A stretch of 64,000 nucleotides of DNA, taken from assembly GCF_049856295.1 (NCBI RefSeq), contig NZ_JBNDMZ010000013.1, positions 1-64,000 on the forward strand. The letters run 5' to 3'. Shown here in pieces: positions 17,801 to 25,541 of this stretch (position 1 is its first letter; each line of letters starts with the position of its first letter). Both the position numbers and the translations under genes were made by a program. The notes beneath the pieces were generated by a model. That model searched no databases and was not told the DNA's origin. It was given only the letters and a program-made list of their open reading frames with translations. Source of the DNA: JB111 sp049856295. GTDB taxonomy: Bacteria; Actinomycetota; Actinomycetes; Actinomycetales; Actinomycetaceae.

Positions 17801-18357
17801 TCGCCGTGCGCCGCGGGAACGCCTACTTCCTGTCCAACTCCCTCTACGGGGGCAACGCGGACATCGAGCTGACCTTCGGCCGCTCCGGGGACACCGTGCT
17901 CGTGGGTGACTGGGACGGCGACGGCGTGGACTCCTTCGCCGTCCGACGCGGGAACAGCTACTTCCTCACCAACCGCCACACCGGTGGGGACGCGGAGACC
18001 GAGCTGGACTACGGCCGCGCTGGCGACCAGGTCCTCGTCGGTGACTACGACGGCAACGGGACGGACACGTTCGCGGTGCGTCGTGGGGCCCGGTACTTCG
18101 TGTCCAACAGCCTGGCCAGTGGCTGGGCGGACGCGGAGTTCACCTACGGGCGCGGCAACGACCAGGTGCTCGTGGGTGACTGGGACGGGGACGGGAGCGA
18201 CACGTTCGCCTCGCGTCGCGGGAACCTGTACCTGATGTCGAACACCCTCACCGGTGGTTGGGCGGACCGCGAGGTCCACTACGGCCGCTCGGGCGACGAG
18301 GTCTTCGTCGGCGACTGGAACGGCGACGGCTCCGACACCCTGGGTATCCGCCGCTGA
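14863..18357 (+). CDS. secreted ExeM/NucH-type endonuclease with lamin-tail domain and C-terminal propeller
   Basis: 1164 residues. A signal peptide (about 1-37, GRRGVGLGAV then an Ala-rich cleavage region) precedes a lamin-tail domain (about 43-220; VVITEYYARGG, FVELYNPTD). An OB-like region (about 240-500) leads to an endonuclease/exonuclease/phosphatase domain (about 513-845) with N521, E586, H690, D737/N739 (GDFNAY), D779 (SLDH) and D829-H830 (SSDHNP), the complete metal-dependent nuclease set. An Ig-like linker follows, then five 45-residue DWDGDG repeats (about 942-1164). It probably degrades extracellular DNA for nutrients or biofilm turnover. GTG 14863 has GAGGAG in front. No sortase motif was seen. 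Confidence 0.9.
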   Translation: MTDRPTTGRRGVGLGAVVALGLTSVVVPVAALPAAAAPDDSAVVITEYYARGGSANAPYQQKFVELYNPTDEPIDLSGMSLQYRSATGSGATNNNVALEGTIEPGEHFVVSGASNGGNGEDISALADQDAGGSFNPGGTNGVVVLVDGTDNVTLPQGTVATGDLDGAIVDLVGTGTATTFETAAAASEGNNSTPLSWQRDGFADSDDNSTDFTMAAPTPEIEGGGDPDPDPDPEPGEPVTIEEIQGEGDATPLAGQSVTTRGVVTAVYPTGGFNGFTIQTEGTGGDLTEHTASSGIFVYGPDVVGDVEIGDFVEVSGEAGEYFGLTQISGPTVTPLEEEFAAVEPVEAAWPETDAERELYESMLMLPTDEFTVSNTYWTLQYGEVGLATGDSPLVTPTDVANPVTDPEGVAAAEADNAARGVVLNDGSSFNLINFNFEDHEIPLPYVTPEAPLRTGASATISSPVVVDFRRVQNGDSAWSFQPTTRATGENYTEWVSFENDRAEHAAPAEVGGNIQVASFNVLNYFSTLGEDEEGCEFYPDREGNPTTADWCDVRGAWSSEAFARQEEKIVEAINTLDADVVALEEIENSAEFGQDRDAALATLTEALNEDAGAGTWGYVESPAELPADEDVIRTAFIYRIDTISPVGDSVILTDSPAFGNAREPLAQEFAAVGADEELSETTFVVTANHFKSKGSGTDDGTGQGNANPDRIAQAEALVEFTEENWGAEQPVLHAGDFNAYTAEDPMQILYGAGYTNLTEFERSGAHSYNFDGMDGSLDHILANEAALELFTGSAIWEINANEPLALEYSRHNYNVTNFHEVSPFRSSDHNPGIVGLDIPVSGGEEPEEPVVVTPEDVVFTDADGTDADTFTVPAVEGVEYLVGDEVVEAGTHPGEGTVTVTARAADGYELAEDATTEWSHTFDDSTTPDPDPEPVPPTPGRGFYLNDGWDIWADHEFSFGRPGDQVLVGDWDGNGSDTLAVRRGNAYFLSNSLYGGNADIELTFGRSGDTVLVGDWDGDGVDSFAVRRGNSYFLTNRHTGGDAETELDYGRAGDQVLVGDYDGNGTDTFAVRRGARYFVSNSLASGWADAEFTYGRGNDQVLVGDWDGDGSDTFASRRGNLYLMSNTLTGGWADREVHYGRSGDEVFVGDWNGDGSDTLGIRR

Positions 18358-18731
18358 CATGATCGACGGGTGAGCGGGTGTCTGGCTGACAGGTGAGCCA
18401 GACCACGTAGCACGAGACAGCGTCCGTCTGCCGGATCCATGGCAGGCGGGCGCTGTCGTGCTGTCTGCCGGCCGAGCTCGGCCTGGTGGTTCGCGCACCG
18501 CTCATGCATGGCGGGTCCGTATCGAGCAACCCTCCTGACCAGGCCAGAAGGCCATGCATGGCCCGCTGCTGCCTGGCCGGGACCGTCGGGTGGACGGCAG
18601 GTGAACGACCGGAACATAGTTGACGACAAGATGGCGTTGACCGGGCGTTTCGTTTCCGGACGATGTGAGGATGGCTGAGGCGAGTCCTGCGCTCGTCGAT
18701 TCCCTCCCCCCTGGTCAAGGAGCAGTTCAAC
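18358..18731. other. 374-bp intergenic region between the two lamin-tail genes
   Basis: No gene is supported. It holds the long imperfect hairpin at 18410-18461 and, before the next start, AAGGAG at 18718-18723 as ribosome binding site. TTGACG near 18619 and TTGACC near 18635 are possible -35 boxes, but no matching -10 was clear. Palindromic ATGCATGG strings occur near 18505 and 18553. The gap probably separates two transcription units. Confidence 0.5.
18410..18461 (+). terminator. long imperfect hairpin after the nuclease gene
   Basis: GCACGAGACAGCG at 18410 and following pairs with CGCTGTCGTGC ending at 18461. The arms are 21-23 bases, with a 2-base bulge, two mismatches and the loop GGATCCAT. 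It lies 53 bp after the stop codon. There is no T-run, and its length is unusual for a simple terminator. Confidence 0.6.
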
Positions 18732-21700
18732 GTGTCTCAACGCCCACTCAACGGACGGCGGGGGGTGGGACTCGGCGCAGTGGCTGCGATGGTCCTCACC
18801 CCTCTGGCCGTCCCCGTCGTCGCGGCACCCGCGGCGGCAGCCCCCGACGGCACCGACGTCATCATCAACGAGTACTACACGCGCGGCGGCTCCACCGGCC
18901 AGCCGTTCCAGCAGGACTTCGTCGAGCTCTACAACCCGACCGACGCCCCCGTCGACCTCAGCGAGATGTCGCTGCAGTACCGCGGACGCGGCAGCGGGCT
19001 GTCGCACGGCACGCACGACCTCTCCGGCACCATCCAGCCCGGCGAGTACTACGTCGTAGCCATGCGTGGCGGTGTCGACGCGCACGGCGAGGACCTCATC
19101 CCCTCGGCCGACGAGTACGCCGAGAACACCACGGCGAGCTACAACCTCGGCGTCATCGCGCTCGTCGACACGCAGGACACGATCGCGCTCCCGACCGGGT
19201 CGATCGACACGACGCAGCACGAGCAGATCATCGACCTCGTCGGCACCGGCTCCGTCAACGCGTACGAGGGCACCGCTGCCGCGGCGAGCCAGGGCGGTTC
19301 GACCGACCCCCGGTCGTGGCACCGCACGGACTTCGTCGACACCGACGACAACGCTGCCGACTTCACGATGGCCGCCCCGAGCCCGGGGACCGACGCCCCC
19401 GTCGTCGAGGACCCGATCGTCAGCTTCGCGATCAACGGCACGGACGGTGCGGCTGTCAACGGCACGCAGTGGACCTTCACCGACGCCGAGGGCTCGGCGT
19501 TCGTCGTCGTCGACGGTGGTACCGCCGACGGTGAGAACGTCCTCGGGGACACCGACCCGGCCCAGGGCGCGATCACGGTCGAGGGTCTGCCCGCCGGCGA
19601 CTACACCGTGACCGACACGAGCTCGCTGCGCGCCTGGCAGCGCGCCGAGGCGTTCGAGGCGACCATCGAGGGTGGCGAGCAGTCGCTCGAGGACATCGTG
19701 CTCGACCTCAACGGCATCGCTCAGGTCCGGACGCACGACGCCGCCGGTGCATACGTCGAGGGCGCAACGGTCCGCTTCACGACCGCCAACGGCACGCAGA
19801 TCGATGTTGTCGACAATGCCGAGGGCGACCACAACTCGCTCCCGGGTGTCATCAGCGTGGAGGGCCTGCCTCTCGGCGCCAGCACGTACGAGATCGTCGC
19901 GGCGCCCGAGGGCTACGAGATCCCGGCCGACGATGCCCGCTCGCGGACGTTCTCGCGCTCGGGCTTCAGCTTCGTCGATTACCGCGCCTTCGTGCTCCCC
20001 GCGACCCCCGTCGTTCCCGGCCCGCTCACGGTGAGCGTCGAGAACATGCAGGGCGACACGGTCGGCTCCACGGGCTGGCTGTTCACTGCTGAGGACGGCA
20101 CGCAGTTCTACCTGGCGGACAACAACCGCAGCAACGGTGGCGAGATCACCACGCTGGAGGACACGGACAGCGCGTTCGGCTCGATCGTGGTCGACGGCCT
20201 CCCGGCCGGCGAGTACACGGTGACCAACGAGAGCGCGGGCTCCTCCGCCTACCGCGCTCCGGCGGCGGCCACGGTGACGGTCGACGGCGGCGAGCAGGCG
20301 CTCGTGCCGTTCGTCATGCTCGGCAACGGGCGCATCGCGGCATGGGTGACCGACGAGGCGGACGAGCCGATCGAGGGTGTGACCGTTCGGTTCACGCACT
20401 CCTCGGGTGAGTCCGTCGAGGTTGTCGACGGGTCCGAGCAGGACCTGGCTCCGGCGGCCGGCACGGTGCGTGCGGGCAACCTCGAGCTGGGTGACTACAC
20501 GGTCGAGATCATCGAGGCCGAGGGTTACGACGTCGAGGCGGCCGAGGCCCTCACGACGACGATCGACTCCGGTACCTCCTCCCGGTTCGCCGGCGGCTGG
20601 GTCCTGACCGAGATCCCGGTCGTCCCGGGCCCGGTGACGTTCACGGTCGCCGACTCGTCCGACTACACCATCAGCAACACGGTGTGGCAGTTCACCGACG
20701 CCGAGGGCGAGACCTTCACGGTGGCGGACAACAACGCGCGTCAGGCCGACCTCGACGACGCGAACGACGCGAACGGTCAGGCGTCCGTCTCCGGCATCCC
20801 GGCCGGCGAGTACACGGTCGAGAACATCTCGGTGGCCTCGCCGTGGCGTGCCGCGGAGCCGGTCTCGGTGACGATCACCGGGGACGAGCAGGATCTGGGC
20901 GAGTTCGTCCTCCCGGGCAACGGGCGCATCGCGGCATGGGTGACCGATGAGGACGACGCGCCGATCGAGGGCGTGACCGTTCGGTTCACGCACGCCGACG
21001 GCACGAGCGTCGACGTTGTCGACGGGTCCGAGGCTGACCTTGCTCCGGCGGCCGGCACGGTGCGTGCGGGCAACCTCGAGCTGGGTGACTACACGGTCGA
21101 GATCATCGAGGCCGAGGGTTACGACGTCGAGGCGGCCGAGGCTCTCACGACGACGATCGACTCCGGTGCGGCGGCCGTCTGGGCCGGCGGCTGGGTCCTG
21201 GCCGAGATCCCGGGTCCGCTGAGCATCTCGGTGCTCAACACCCTGGGTGACACGGTCGGGTCGACGGCCTGGCTGTTCACCGCTGAGGACGGCACGCAGT
21301 TCTACGTGGCGGACAACAACCGCAGCAACGGTGGCGAGGTCACGACGTTGCGTGACTCGGACAACGCGTTCGGTTCGATCGTCGTCGACGGCATGCCTGC
21401 CGGCGAGTACACGGTGACGAACGAGCGTCACGGTTCCTCGGCCTACCGCGCCCCGGAGCCGGTCACGGTGACGGTCGACGGTGGCGAGCAGTCGCTCGAG
21501 CCGTTCGTCATGCTGGGCAACGCGTCCACGACCGTCTACCTGCAGGACGAGGCGGACGAGTACGTGGCGGGTGCGACCTTCCGGATCACCGACGCGGACG
21601 GCGAGAGCCGCGACGTCGTCGACGGTGGCGAGGGTGACGGCAACGACCGCGACGGTTACGTCGAGTTCGGTCAGCTCGAACTGGGCACCTACACGGTGAC

Positions 21701-23723
21701 GATGGTCGAGGCGCCGGAGGGTTACTCCTTCGACGAGTCCCAGGAGCTCACGGTCACGCTGACCGCGGGCGCTCCGCACCGCTTCGCCGGTGGCCTCCGC
21801 GTCGCGGAGATCCCCGGCCCGGTCTCCTTCACGGTGGCCGACTCGTCCGACTACGCGATCAGCAACACCACGTGGCAGTTCACCGACGCCGAGGACAACG
21901 TCTTCGTCGTCGCGGACAACGACGCGCGGAACACTGACATCGCCAACCTGTCCGACTCGGACGAGGCGAACGGTGCCTTCTCGGTGATGGGCCTGCCGGC
22001 TGGTGAGTACACGGTGGAGAACATCGGCGTGGCCAGCCCCTGGCGCGCGTCCGAGCCCTTCTCGGTCACCATCACCGGGGACGAGCAGGACCTCGGCGAG
22101 TTGGTCCTGCCGGGCAACGGCCGCATCGCGGCCTGGGTGACCGACGAGGACGACGCTCCGATCGAGGGCGTGACGGTTCGGTTCACGCACGCCGACGGCA
22201 CGAGCGTCGACGTTGTCGACGGGTCCGAGGCTGACCTTGCTCCGGCGGCCGGCACGGTGCGTGCCGGTGGTCTCGAGCTGGGTGAGTACACGGTCGAGAT
22301 CATCGAGGCCGAGGGTTACGACGTCGAGGCGGCCGAGGCCCTCACGACAACGATCGACGCAGGGACGTCCTCCCGGTTCGCGGGTGGCTGGGTCCTCGCC
22401 GAGATCCCCGGCCCGGTCTCCTTCACGGTGGCCGACTCGTCCGACTACGCGATCAGCAACACCACGTGGCAGTTCACCGACGCCGAGGACAACGTCTTCG
22501 TCGTCGCGGACAACGACGCGCGGAACACTGACATCGCCAACCTGTCCGACTCGGACGAGGCGAACGGTGCCTTCTCGGTGATGGGCCTGCCGGCTGGTGA
22601 GTACACGGTGGAGAACATCGGCGTGGCCAGCCCCTGGCGCGCGTCCGAGCCCTTCTCGGTCACCATCACCGGGGACGAGCAGGACCTGGGCGAGTTCGTC
22701 CTCCCGGGCAACGGCCGCGTGAGCGTCTACGCGACCGGTCCGGACGAGGAGCCGGTCGCCGGCGTGACCTACCGCTTCACCGGGTCGAACGGCGACACGC
22801 TCGACGTCGTCGAGGGCTCCGAGCAGGACACGAGCGACGCCGAGGGCACCCTGCGTGTCGACGGCCTCGAGCTCGTGACCTGGACCGTCCAGGTCGTCGC
22901 GGTGCCCGAGGGCTTCGAGTTCGACGCCGAGGAGACCCGGGAGGCCGTGCTCAGCGCCGGCATCCCGGCGCGCTTCGCCGGCGGCTTCGACCTCACCGAG
23001 ACGCCCGTCGAGCCGGAGCCCGAGCCGGAGCCGGTCCCGCCGACGCCGGGTCGTGGGTTCTACCTCAACGACGGCTGGGACATCTGGGCCGACCACGAGT
23101 TCTCCTTCGGGCGCCCCGGCGACGAGGTCCTGGTCGGTGACTGGGACGGCGACGGGTCCGACACGCTCGCGGTCCGCCGCGGGAACGCCTACTTCCTGTC
23201 CAACTCCCTCTACGGGGGCAACGCGGACATCGAGCTGACGTTCGGCCGCTCCGGGGACACCGTGCTCGTGGGTGACTGGAACGGCGACGGCGTGGACACC
23301 TTCGCCGTCCGACGCGGGAACAGCTACTTCCTCACCAACCGCCACACCGGTGGGGACGCGGAGACCGAGCTGGACTACGGCCGCGCGAACGACCAGGTCC
23401 TGGTCGGTGACTACGACGGCGACGGGACGGACACGTTCGCGGTGCGTCGTGGGGCCCGGTACTTCGTGTCCAACAGCCTGGCCAGTGGTTGGGCGGACGC
23501 GGAGTTCACCTACGGGCGCGCGGCCGACCAGGTGCTCGTGGGTGACTGGGACGGGGACGGCAGCGACACGTTCGCCTCGCGTCGCGGGAACCTGTACCTG
23601 ATGTCCAACACCCTCACCGGTGGTTGGGCGGACCGCGAGGTCCACTACGGCCGCTCGGGCGACGAGGTGTTCGTCGGCGACTGGAACGGCGACGGCGCGG
23701 ACACCCTGGGTATCCGCCGCTGA
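18732..23723 (+). CDS. secreted lamin-tail / Ig-like repeat surface protein with C-terminal propeller
   Basis: 1663 residues. The signal peptide (about 1-38, again GRRGVGLGAV) and lamin-tail domain (about 40-215) are paralogous to the previous gene, but no nuclease domain follows. Instead there are six units of about 198 residues (starting near 226, 430, 633, 828, 1029 and 1227). Each holds two Ig-like, SpaA/Cna-B-type modules: one with WQFTDAEG and a GEYTVEN strand, one with GVTVRFTHADG and a DYTVEIIEAEGYD strand. Five 45-residue DWDGDG repeats end it (about 1437-1663). It looks like a stalk with a terminal domain. It is very acidic and probably binds Ca2+. No LPXTG motif, so attachment is unknown. 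GTG 18732 follows AAGGAG. Confidence 0.85.
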   Translation: MSQRPLNGRRGVGLGAVAAMVLTPLAVPVVAAPAAAAPDGTDVIINEYYTRGGSTGQPFQQDFVELYNPTDAPVDLSEMSLQYRGRGSGLSHGTHDLSGTIQPGEYYVVAMRGGVDAHGEDLIPSADEYAENTTASYNLGVIALVDTQDTIALPTGSIDTTQHEQIIDLVGTGSVNAYEGTAAAASQGGSTDPRSWHRTDFVDTDDNAADFTMAAPSPGTDAPVVEDPIVSFAINGTDGAAVNGTQWTFTDAEGSAFVVVDGGTADGENVLGDTDPAQGAITVEGLPAGDYTVTDTSSLRAWQRAEAFEATIEGGEQSLEDIVLDLNGIAQVRTHDAAGAYVEGATVRFTTANGTQIDVVDNAEGDHNSLPGVISVEGLPLGASTYEIVAAPEGYEIPADDARSRTFSRSGFSFVDYRAFVLPATPVVPGPLTVSVENMQGDTVGSTGWLFTAEDGTQFYLADNNRSNGGEITTLEDTDSAFGSIVVDGLPAGEYTVTNESAGSSAYRAPAAATVTVDGGEQALVPFVMLGNGRIAAWVTDEADEPIEGVTVRFTHSSGESVEVVDGSEQDLAPAAGTVRAGNLELGDYTVEIIEAEGYDVEAAEALTTTIDSGTSSRFAGGWVLTEIPVVPGPVTFTVADSSDYTISNTVWQFTDAEGETFTVADNNARQADLDDANDANGQASVSGIPAGEYTVENISVASPWRAAEPVSVTITGDEQDLGEFVLPGNGRIAAWVTDEDDAPIEGVTVRFTHADGTSVDVVDGSEADLAPAAGTVRAGNLELGDYTVEIIEAEGYDVEAAEALTTTIDSGAAAVWAGGWVLAEIPGPLSISVLNTLGDTVGSTAWLFTAEDGTQFYVADNNRSNGGEVTTLRDSDNAFGSIVVDGMPAGEYTVTNERHGSSAYRAPEPVTVTVDGGEQSLEPFVMLGNASTTVYLQDEADEYVAGATFRITDADGESRDVVDGGEGDGNDRDGYVEFGQLELGTYTVTMVEAPEGYSFDESQELTVTLTAGAPHRFAGGLRVAEIPGPVSFTVADSSDYAISNTTWQFTDAEDNVFVVADNDARNTDIANLSDSDEANGAFSVMGLPAGEYTVENIGVASPWRASEPFSVTITGDEQDLGELVLPGNGRIAAWVTDEDDAPIEGVTVRFTHADGTSVDVVDGSEADLAPAAGTVRAGGLELGEYTVEIIEAEGYDVEAAEALTTTIDAGTSSRFAGGWVLAEIPGPVSFTVADSSDYAISNTTWQFTDAEDNVFVVADNDARNTDIANLSDSDEANGAFSVMGLPAGEYTVENIGVASPWRASEPFSVTITGDEQDLGEFVLPGNGRVSVYATGPDEEPVAGVTYRFTGSNGDTLDVVEGSEQDTSDAEGTLRVDGLELVTWTVQVVAVPEGFEFDAEETREAVLSAGIPARFAGGFDLTETPVEPEPEPEPVPPTPGRGFYLNDGWDIWADHEFSFGRPGDEVLVGDWDGDGSDTLAVRRGNAYFLSNSLYGGNADIELTFGRSGDTVLVGDWNGDGVDTFAVRRGNSYFLTNRHTGGDAETELDYGRANDQVLVGDYDGDGTDTFAVRRGARYFVSNSLASGWADAEFTYGRAADQVLVGDWDGDGSDTFASRRGNLYLMSNTLTGGWADREVHYGRSGDEVFVGDWNGDGADTLGIRR
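21807..22093 (+). repeat. 287-bp exact direct repeat, copy 1
   Basis: Identical base for base to 22401-22687, with a 594-bp offset (198 codons). It lies within the Ig-like unit array. Complete identity over 287 bp, including silent sites, indicates a recent duplication or gene conversion. Confidence 0.9.
22401..22687 (+). repeat. 287-bp exact direct repeat, copy 2
   Basis: Second copy of 21807-22093. The copies first differ just outside: at 22400 versus 21806, and at 22688 versus 22094. Confidence 0.9.
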
Positions 23724-23746
23724 TCCGACCTGACGGTCACGCGTGA

Positions 23747-23780
23747 GCGGGCCCCGCACCCTGATGGGTGCGGGGCCCGC
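23747..23780 (+). terminator. strong terminator hairpin after the surface-protein locus
   Basis: A perfect 15-bp stem, GCGGGCCCCGCACCC (23747-23761) with its complement at 23766-23780, and loop TGAT, followed by TTCGTCGTCGT. It ends the three-gene surface locus and also separates it from the convergent purU. Confidence 0.85.
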
Positions 23781-23878
23781 TTCGTCGTCGTGGGCGGGGT
23801 GAGCGCTCACTCGTCAGACGGACAGCCGCTCACCCGCCGAGGGACCCCCACCCTCGTGACGGAAAGTCCCCGCAGTCG

Positions 23879-24751
23879 TCAGGGGAGGACGACGGTCCGG
23901 TGACCGTTGAGGAGCACCCGGTGCTCGGCGTGCCAGCGCACCGCCCGGGCCAGCACGCGCCGCTCGACGTCCTGCCCGCGCGCCACGAGCTCGGCGACCT
24001 CGTCGGCGTGGGTCACCCGTTCGACGTCCTGCTCGATGATCGGCCCCTCGTCGAGGTCCGCCGTCACGTAGTGCGCGCTCGCCCCGATGAGCTTGACGCC
24101 TCGCGCGTGCGCCTGGGCGTAGGGGCGCGCGCCCTTGAAGCTCGGCAGGAACGAGTGGTGGATGTTGATGGCCCGCCCGGCGAGCTTGCGGCACAGGTCG
24201 TCGGAGAGGATCTGCATGTACCGGGCGAGGACCACGAGCTCGATGCCGAGCTCGTCCACCAGCGTCATCAGCCGCGCCTCGGCCTCCGGCTTGGTCTCCT
24301 TCGTCACCGGCACGTGCAGGAACGGGACGTCGTAGAACCGCGCGAGGGGCTCGAGGTCGGGGTGGTTGGACACCACGGCCGCGACGTCGACCTGGAGGCG
24401 GTCCGAGCGCTGCCGGAACAGCAGGTCGGTGAGGCAGTGCGCCTCCTTGGAGACCAGCACGATCGTGCGCAGCGGGCGTCCGACGACGTCGAGCGTGTAC
24501 GTCATGTCGAACCGCTCGGCGAGCCCCTCCACGGCGGCCCGCACGTCGTCGACGTCGTGCTCCGTGCGGACCTGGACCCGCATGAAGAACAGGCCGGTCT
24601 CGGGGTCGCCGTACTGCTGGGACTCCGTGATGTTGCCGCCGTGCTCGGAGAGCAGGCCGGAGACGGCGTGCACGATGCCGGGCCGGTCCGGGCAGGACAG
24701 GGCGAGGACGAGATGCTGCGGGTCGACGACTGTGGGGTTCACCGGCGGCAC
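23879..24751 (-). CDS. purU: formyltetrahydrofolate deformylase
   Basis: A 290-residue enzyme that hydrolyses 10-formyl-THF to formate and THF, balancing one-carbon pools and feeding PurT-type purine synthesis in some bacteria. The N-terminal ACT-like domain is LALSCPDRPGIVHAVSGLL, residues about 13-90. The C-terminal formyltransferase fold shows VVLARYMQILSDDLC, NIHHSFLPSFKGARPY with the catalytic His, and IGASAHYVTADLDEGPIIEQD. The GTG at 24751 gives the usual length; a second GTG 9 bp later is also possible. It is divergent from the GNAT gene with 89 bp between, and lies next to glyA-folD, which use the same cofactor. Confidence 0.95.
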   Translation of the reverse strand: MPPVNPTVVDPQHLVLALSCPDRPGIVHAVSGLLSEHGGNITESQQYGDPETGLFFMRVQVRTEHDVDDVRAAVEGLAERFDMTYTLDVVGRPLRTIVLVSKEAHCLTDLLFRQRSDRLQVDVAAVVSNHPDLEPLARFYDVPFLHVPVTKETKPEAEARLMTLVDELGIELVVLARYMQILSDDLCRKLAGRAINIHHSFLPSFKGARPYAQAHARGVKLIGASAHYVTADLDEGPIIEQDVERVTHADEVAELVARGQDVERRVLARAVRWHAEHRVLLNGHRTVVLP

Positions 24752-24840
24752 CCTAGTCGTCCGCGTCGGGCCGCCGCCGAGGTGACCACTCCGCGCGCCG
24801 AGGTCCGACGCGGGGGCGTCGGGGATGGAAGACTACCGAC

Positions 24841-25356
24841 ATGGACGTAACCATCGACGTGGTCGACGACGAGCACGCTGGCGAGCTGATGACGGTCCGT
24901 CGTGCCGCGTTCGTCACGGAGGCCCAGATCTACCAGGACCCGCACCTGCCGGCCCTCACGCAGTCGCTCACCGAGCTGCGCGCCGACCTGGCGCGCGCCG
25001 ACGTCGTGACGATCGGCGGCTGGCTCGGCCACCGGCTCGTCGGCTCCGTCCGGGTCGAGCTCGGCGGGGACCGGGCGACCCTCAGCCGCCTCGCCGTCGT
25101 CCCCGACCTCCAGAACCAGGGCATCGGCACCGAGCTGCTCATGTCGGTCCTCGAGTACCTGCCCGAGGAGACCGCGGAGGTCTGGATCTCCACCGGCCAG
25201 GACTCGGTGCAGAACCTCGCGATGTACCAGAAGAACGGTTTCGAGCACCAGTTCGACCAGCACACCGGCGACCTCACGTACGCCTACCTGCGCCGCATCC
25301 TCGGCGAGGGGGACCCGGTCGGGGCGAGCGCCGACGCCGCGCGCAGCGCCGAGTAG
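24841..25356 (+). CDS. GNAT-family N-acetyltransferase
   Basis: 171 residues with the GNAT acetyl-CoA motif RLAVVPDLQNQGIGTELL (about 82-99) and a C-terminal strand/helix, NLAMYQKNGFEHQF, typical of the fold. The substrate is unknown. ATG 24841 has only a weak ribosome binding site (GGAAG about 10 bp upstream). It sits alone between purU and the ZTP riboswitch, which probably ends any read-through control. Confidence 0.85.
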   Translation: MDVTIDVVDDEHAGELMTVRRAAFVTEAQIYQDPHLPALTQSLTELRADLARADVVTIGGWLGHRLVGSVRVELGGDRATLSRLAVVPDLQNQGIGTELLMSVLEYLPEETAEVWISTGQDSVQNLAMYQKNGFEHQFDQHTGDLTYAYLRRILGEGDPVGASADAARSAE

Positions 25357-25384
25357 CCGGACGGCGGAGGCTCCCGCGGGCCGG

Positions 25385-25390
25385 TAGGCT
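25385..25390 (+). promoter_or_regulatory. -10 box TAGGCT for the riboswitch-glyA transcript
   Basis: TAGGCT ends 6 bp before the first paired bases of the riboswitch (25397), so transcription would begin at its 5' edge. No good -35 was seen. Confidence 0.5.
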
Positions 25391-25394
25391 GACC

Positions 25395-25490
25395 ACGTCG
25401 TGACTGGCGAGAGGTGGATCGACCACCGGGGAGCGACGCGACCGTGGTCCGCCACGGGGAGAAGTCTTCGGCCGTCCGCCTGGGTCGAGG
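25395..25490 (+). ncRNA. ZTP (pfl) riboswitch controlling glyA-folD
   Basis: The conserved pfl core is present: GTCGTGACTGGCGA (25397-25410), a variable hairpin GGTGGATCGACCACC, then GGGGAGCGAC closing the first helix with GTCG. About 40 bases downstream comes CCGCCTGGGT (25476-25485), the second conserved element that forms the pseudoknot. ZTP (ZMP triphosphate/AICAR) builds up when 10-formyl-THF is short, and binding turns on one-carbon genes such as glyA and folD, exactly the two genes that follow. The 56 bp between the aptamer and the glyA ATG would hold the expression platform; the mechanism (translation or termination) is not clear from sequence. Confidence 0.9.
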
Positions 25491-25541
25491 TCACCACAGT
25501 CGTGAGAGCTCACGCCGTGGCGTGACCGACCGAGGAGAGAG

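Noticed and set aside
18410..18461. Long hairpin as a small RNA gene or IS remnant
   Set aside because: No transposase trace and no promoter in front; a terminator for the nuclease gene is the simpler reading.
18732..23723. Sortase-anchored adhesin
   Set aside because: The Ig-like repeats fit, but the C-terminus ends in the propeller repeat with no LPxTG-like motif, hydrophobic helix or basic tail.
18279..23810. An 1843-codon open frame on the minus strand opposite the surface-protein gene
   Set aside because: Same shadow effect; its repeats only mirror the plus-strand repeats.
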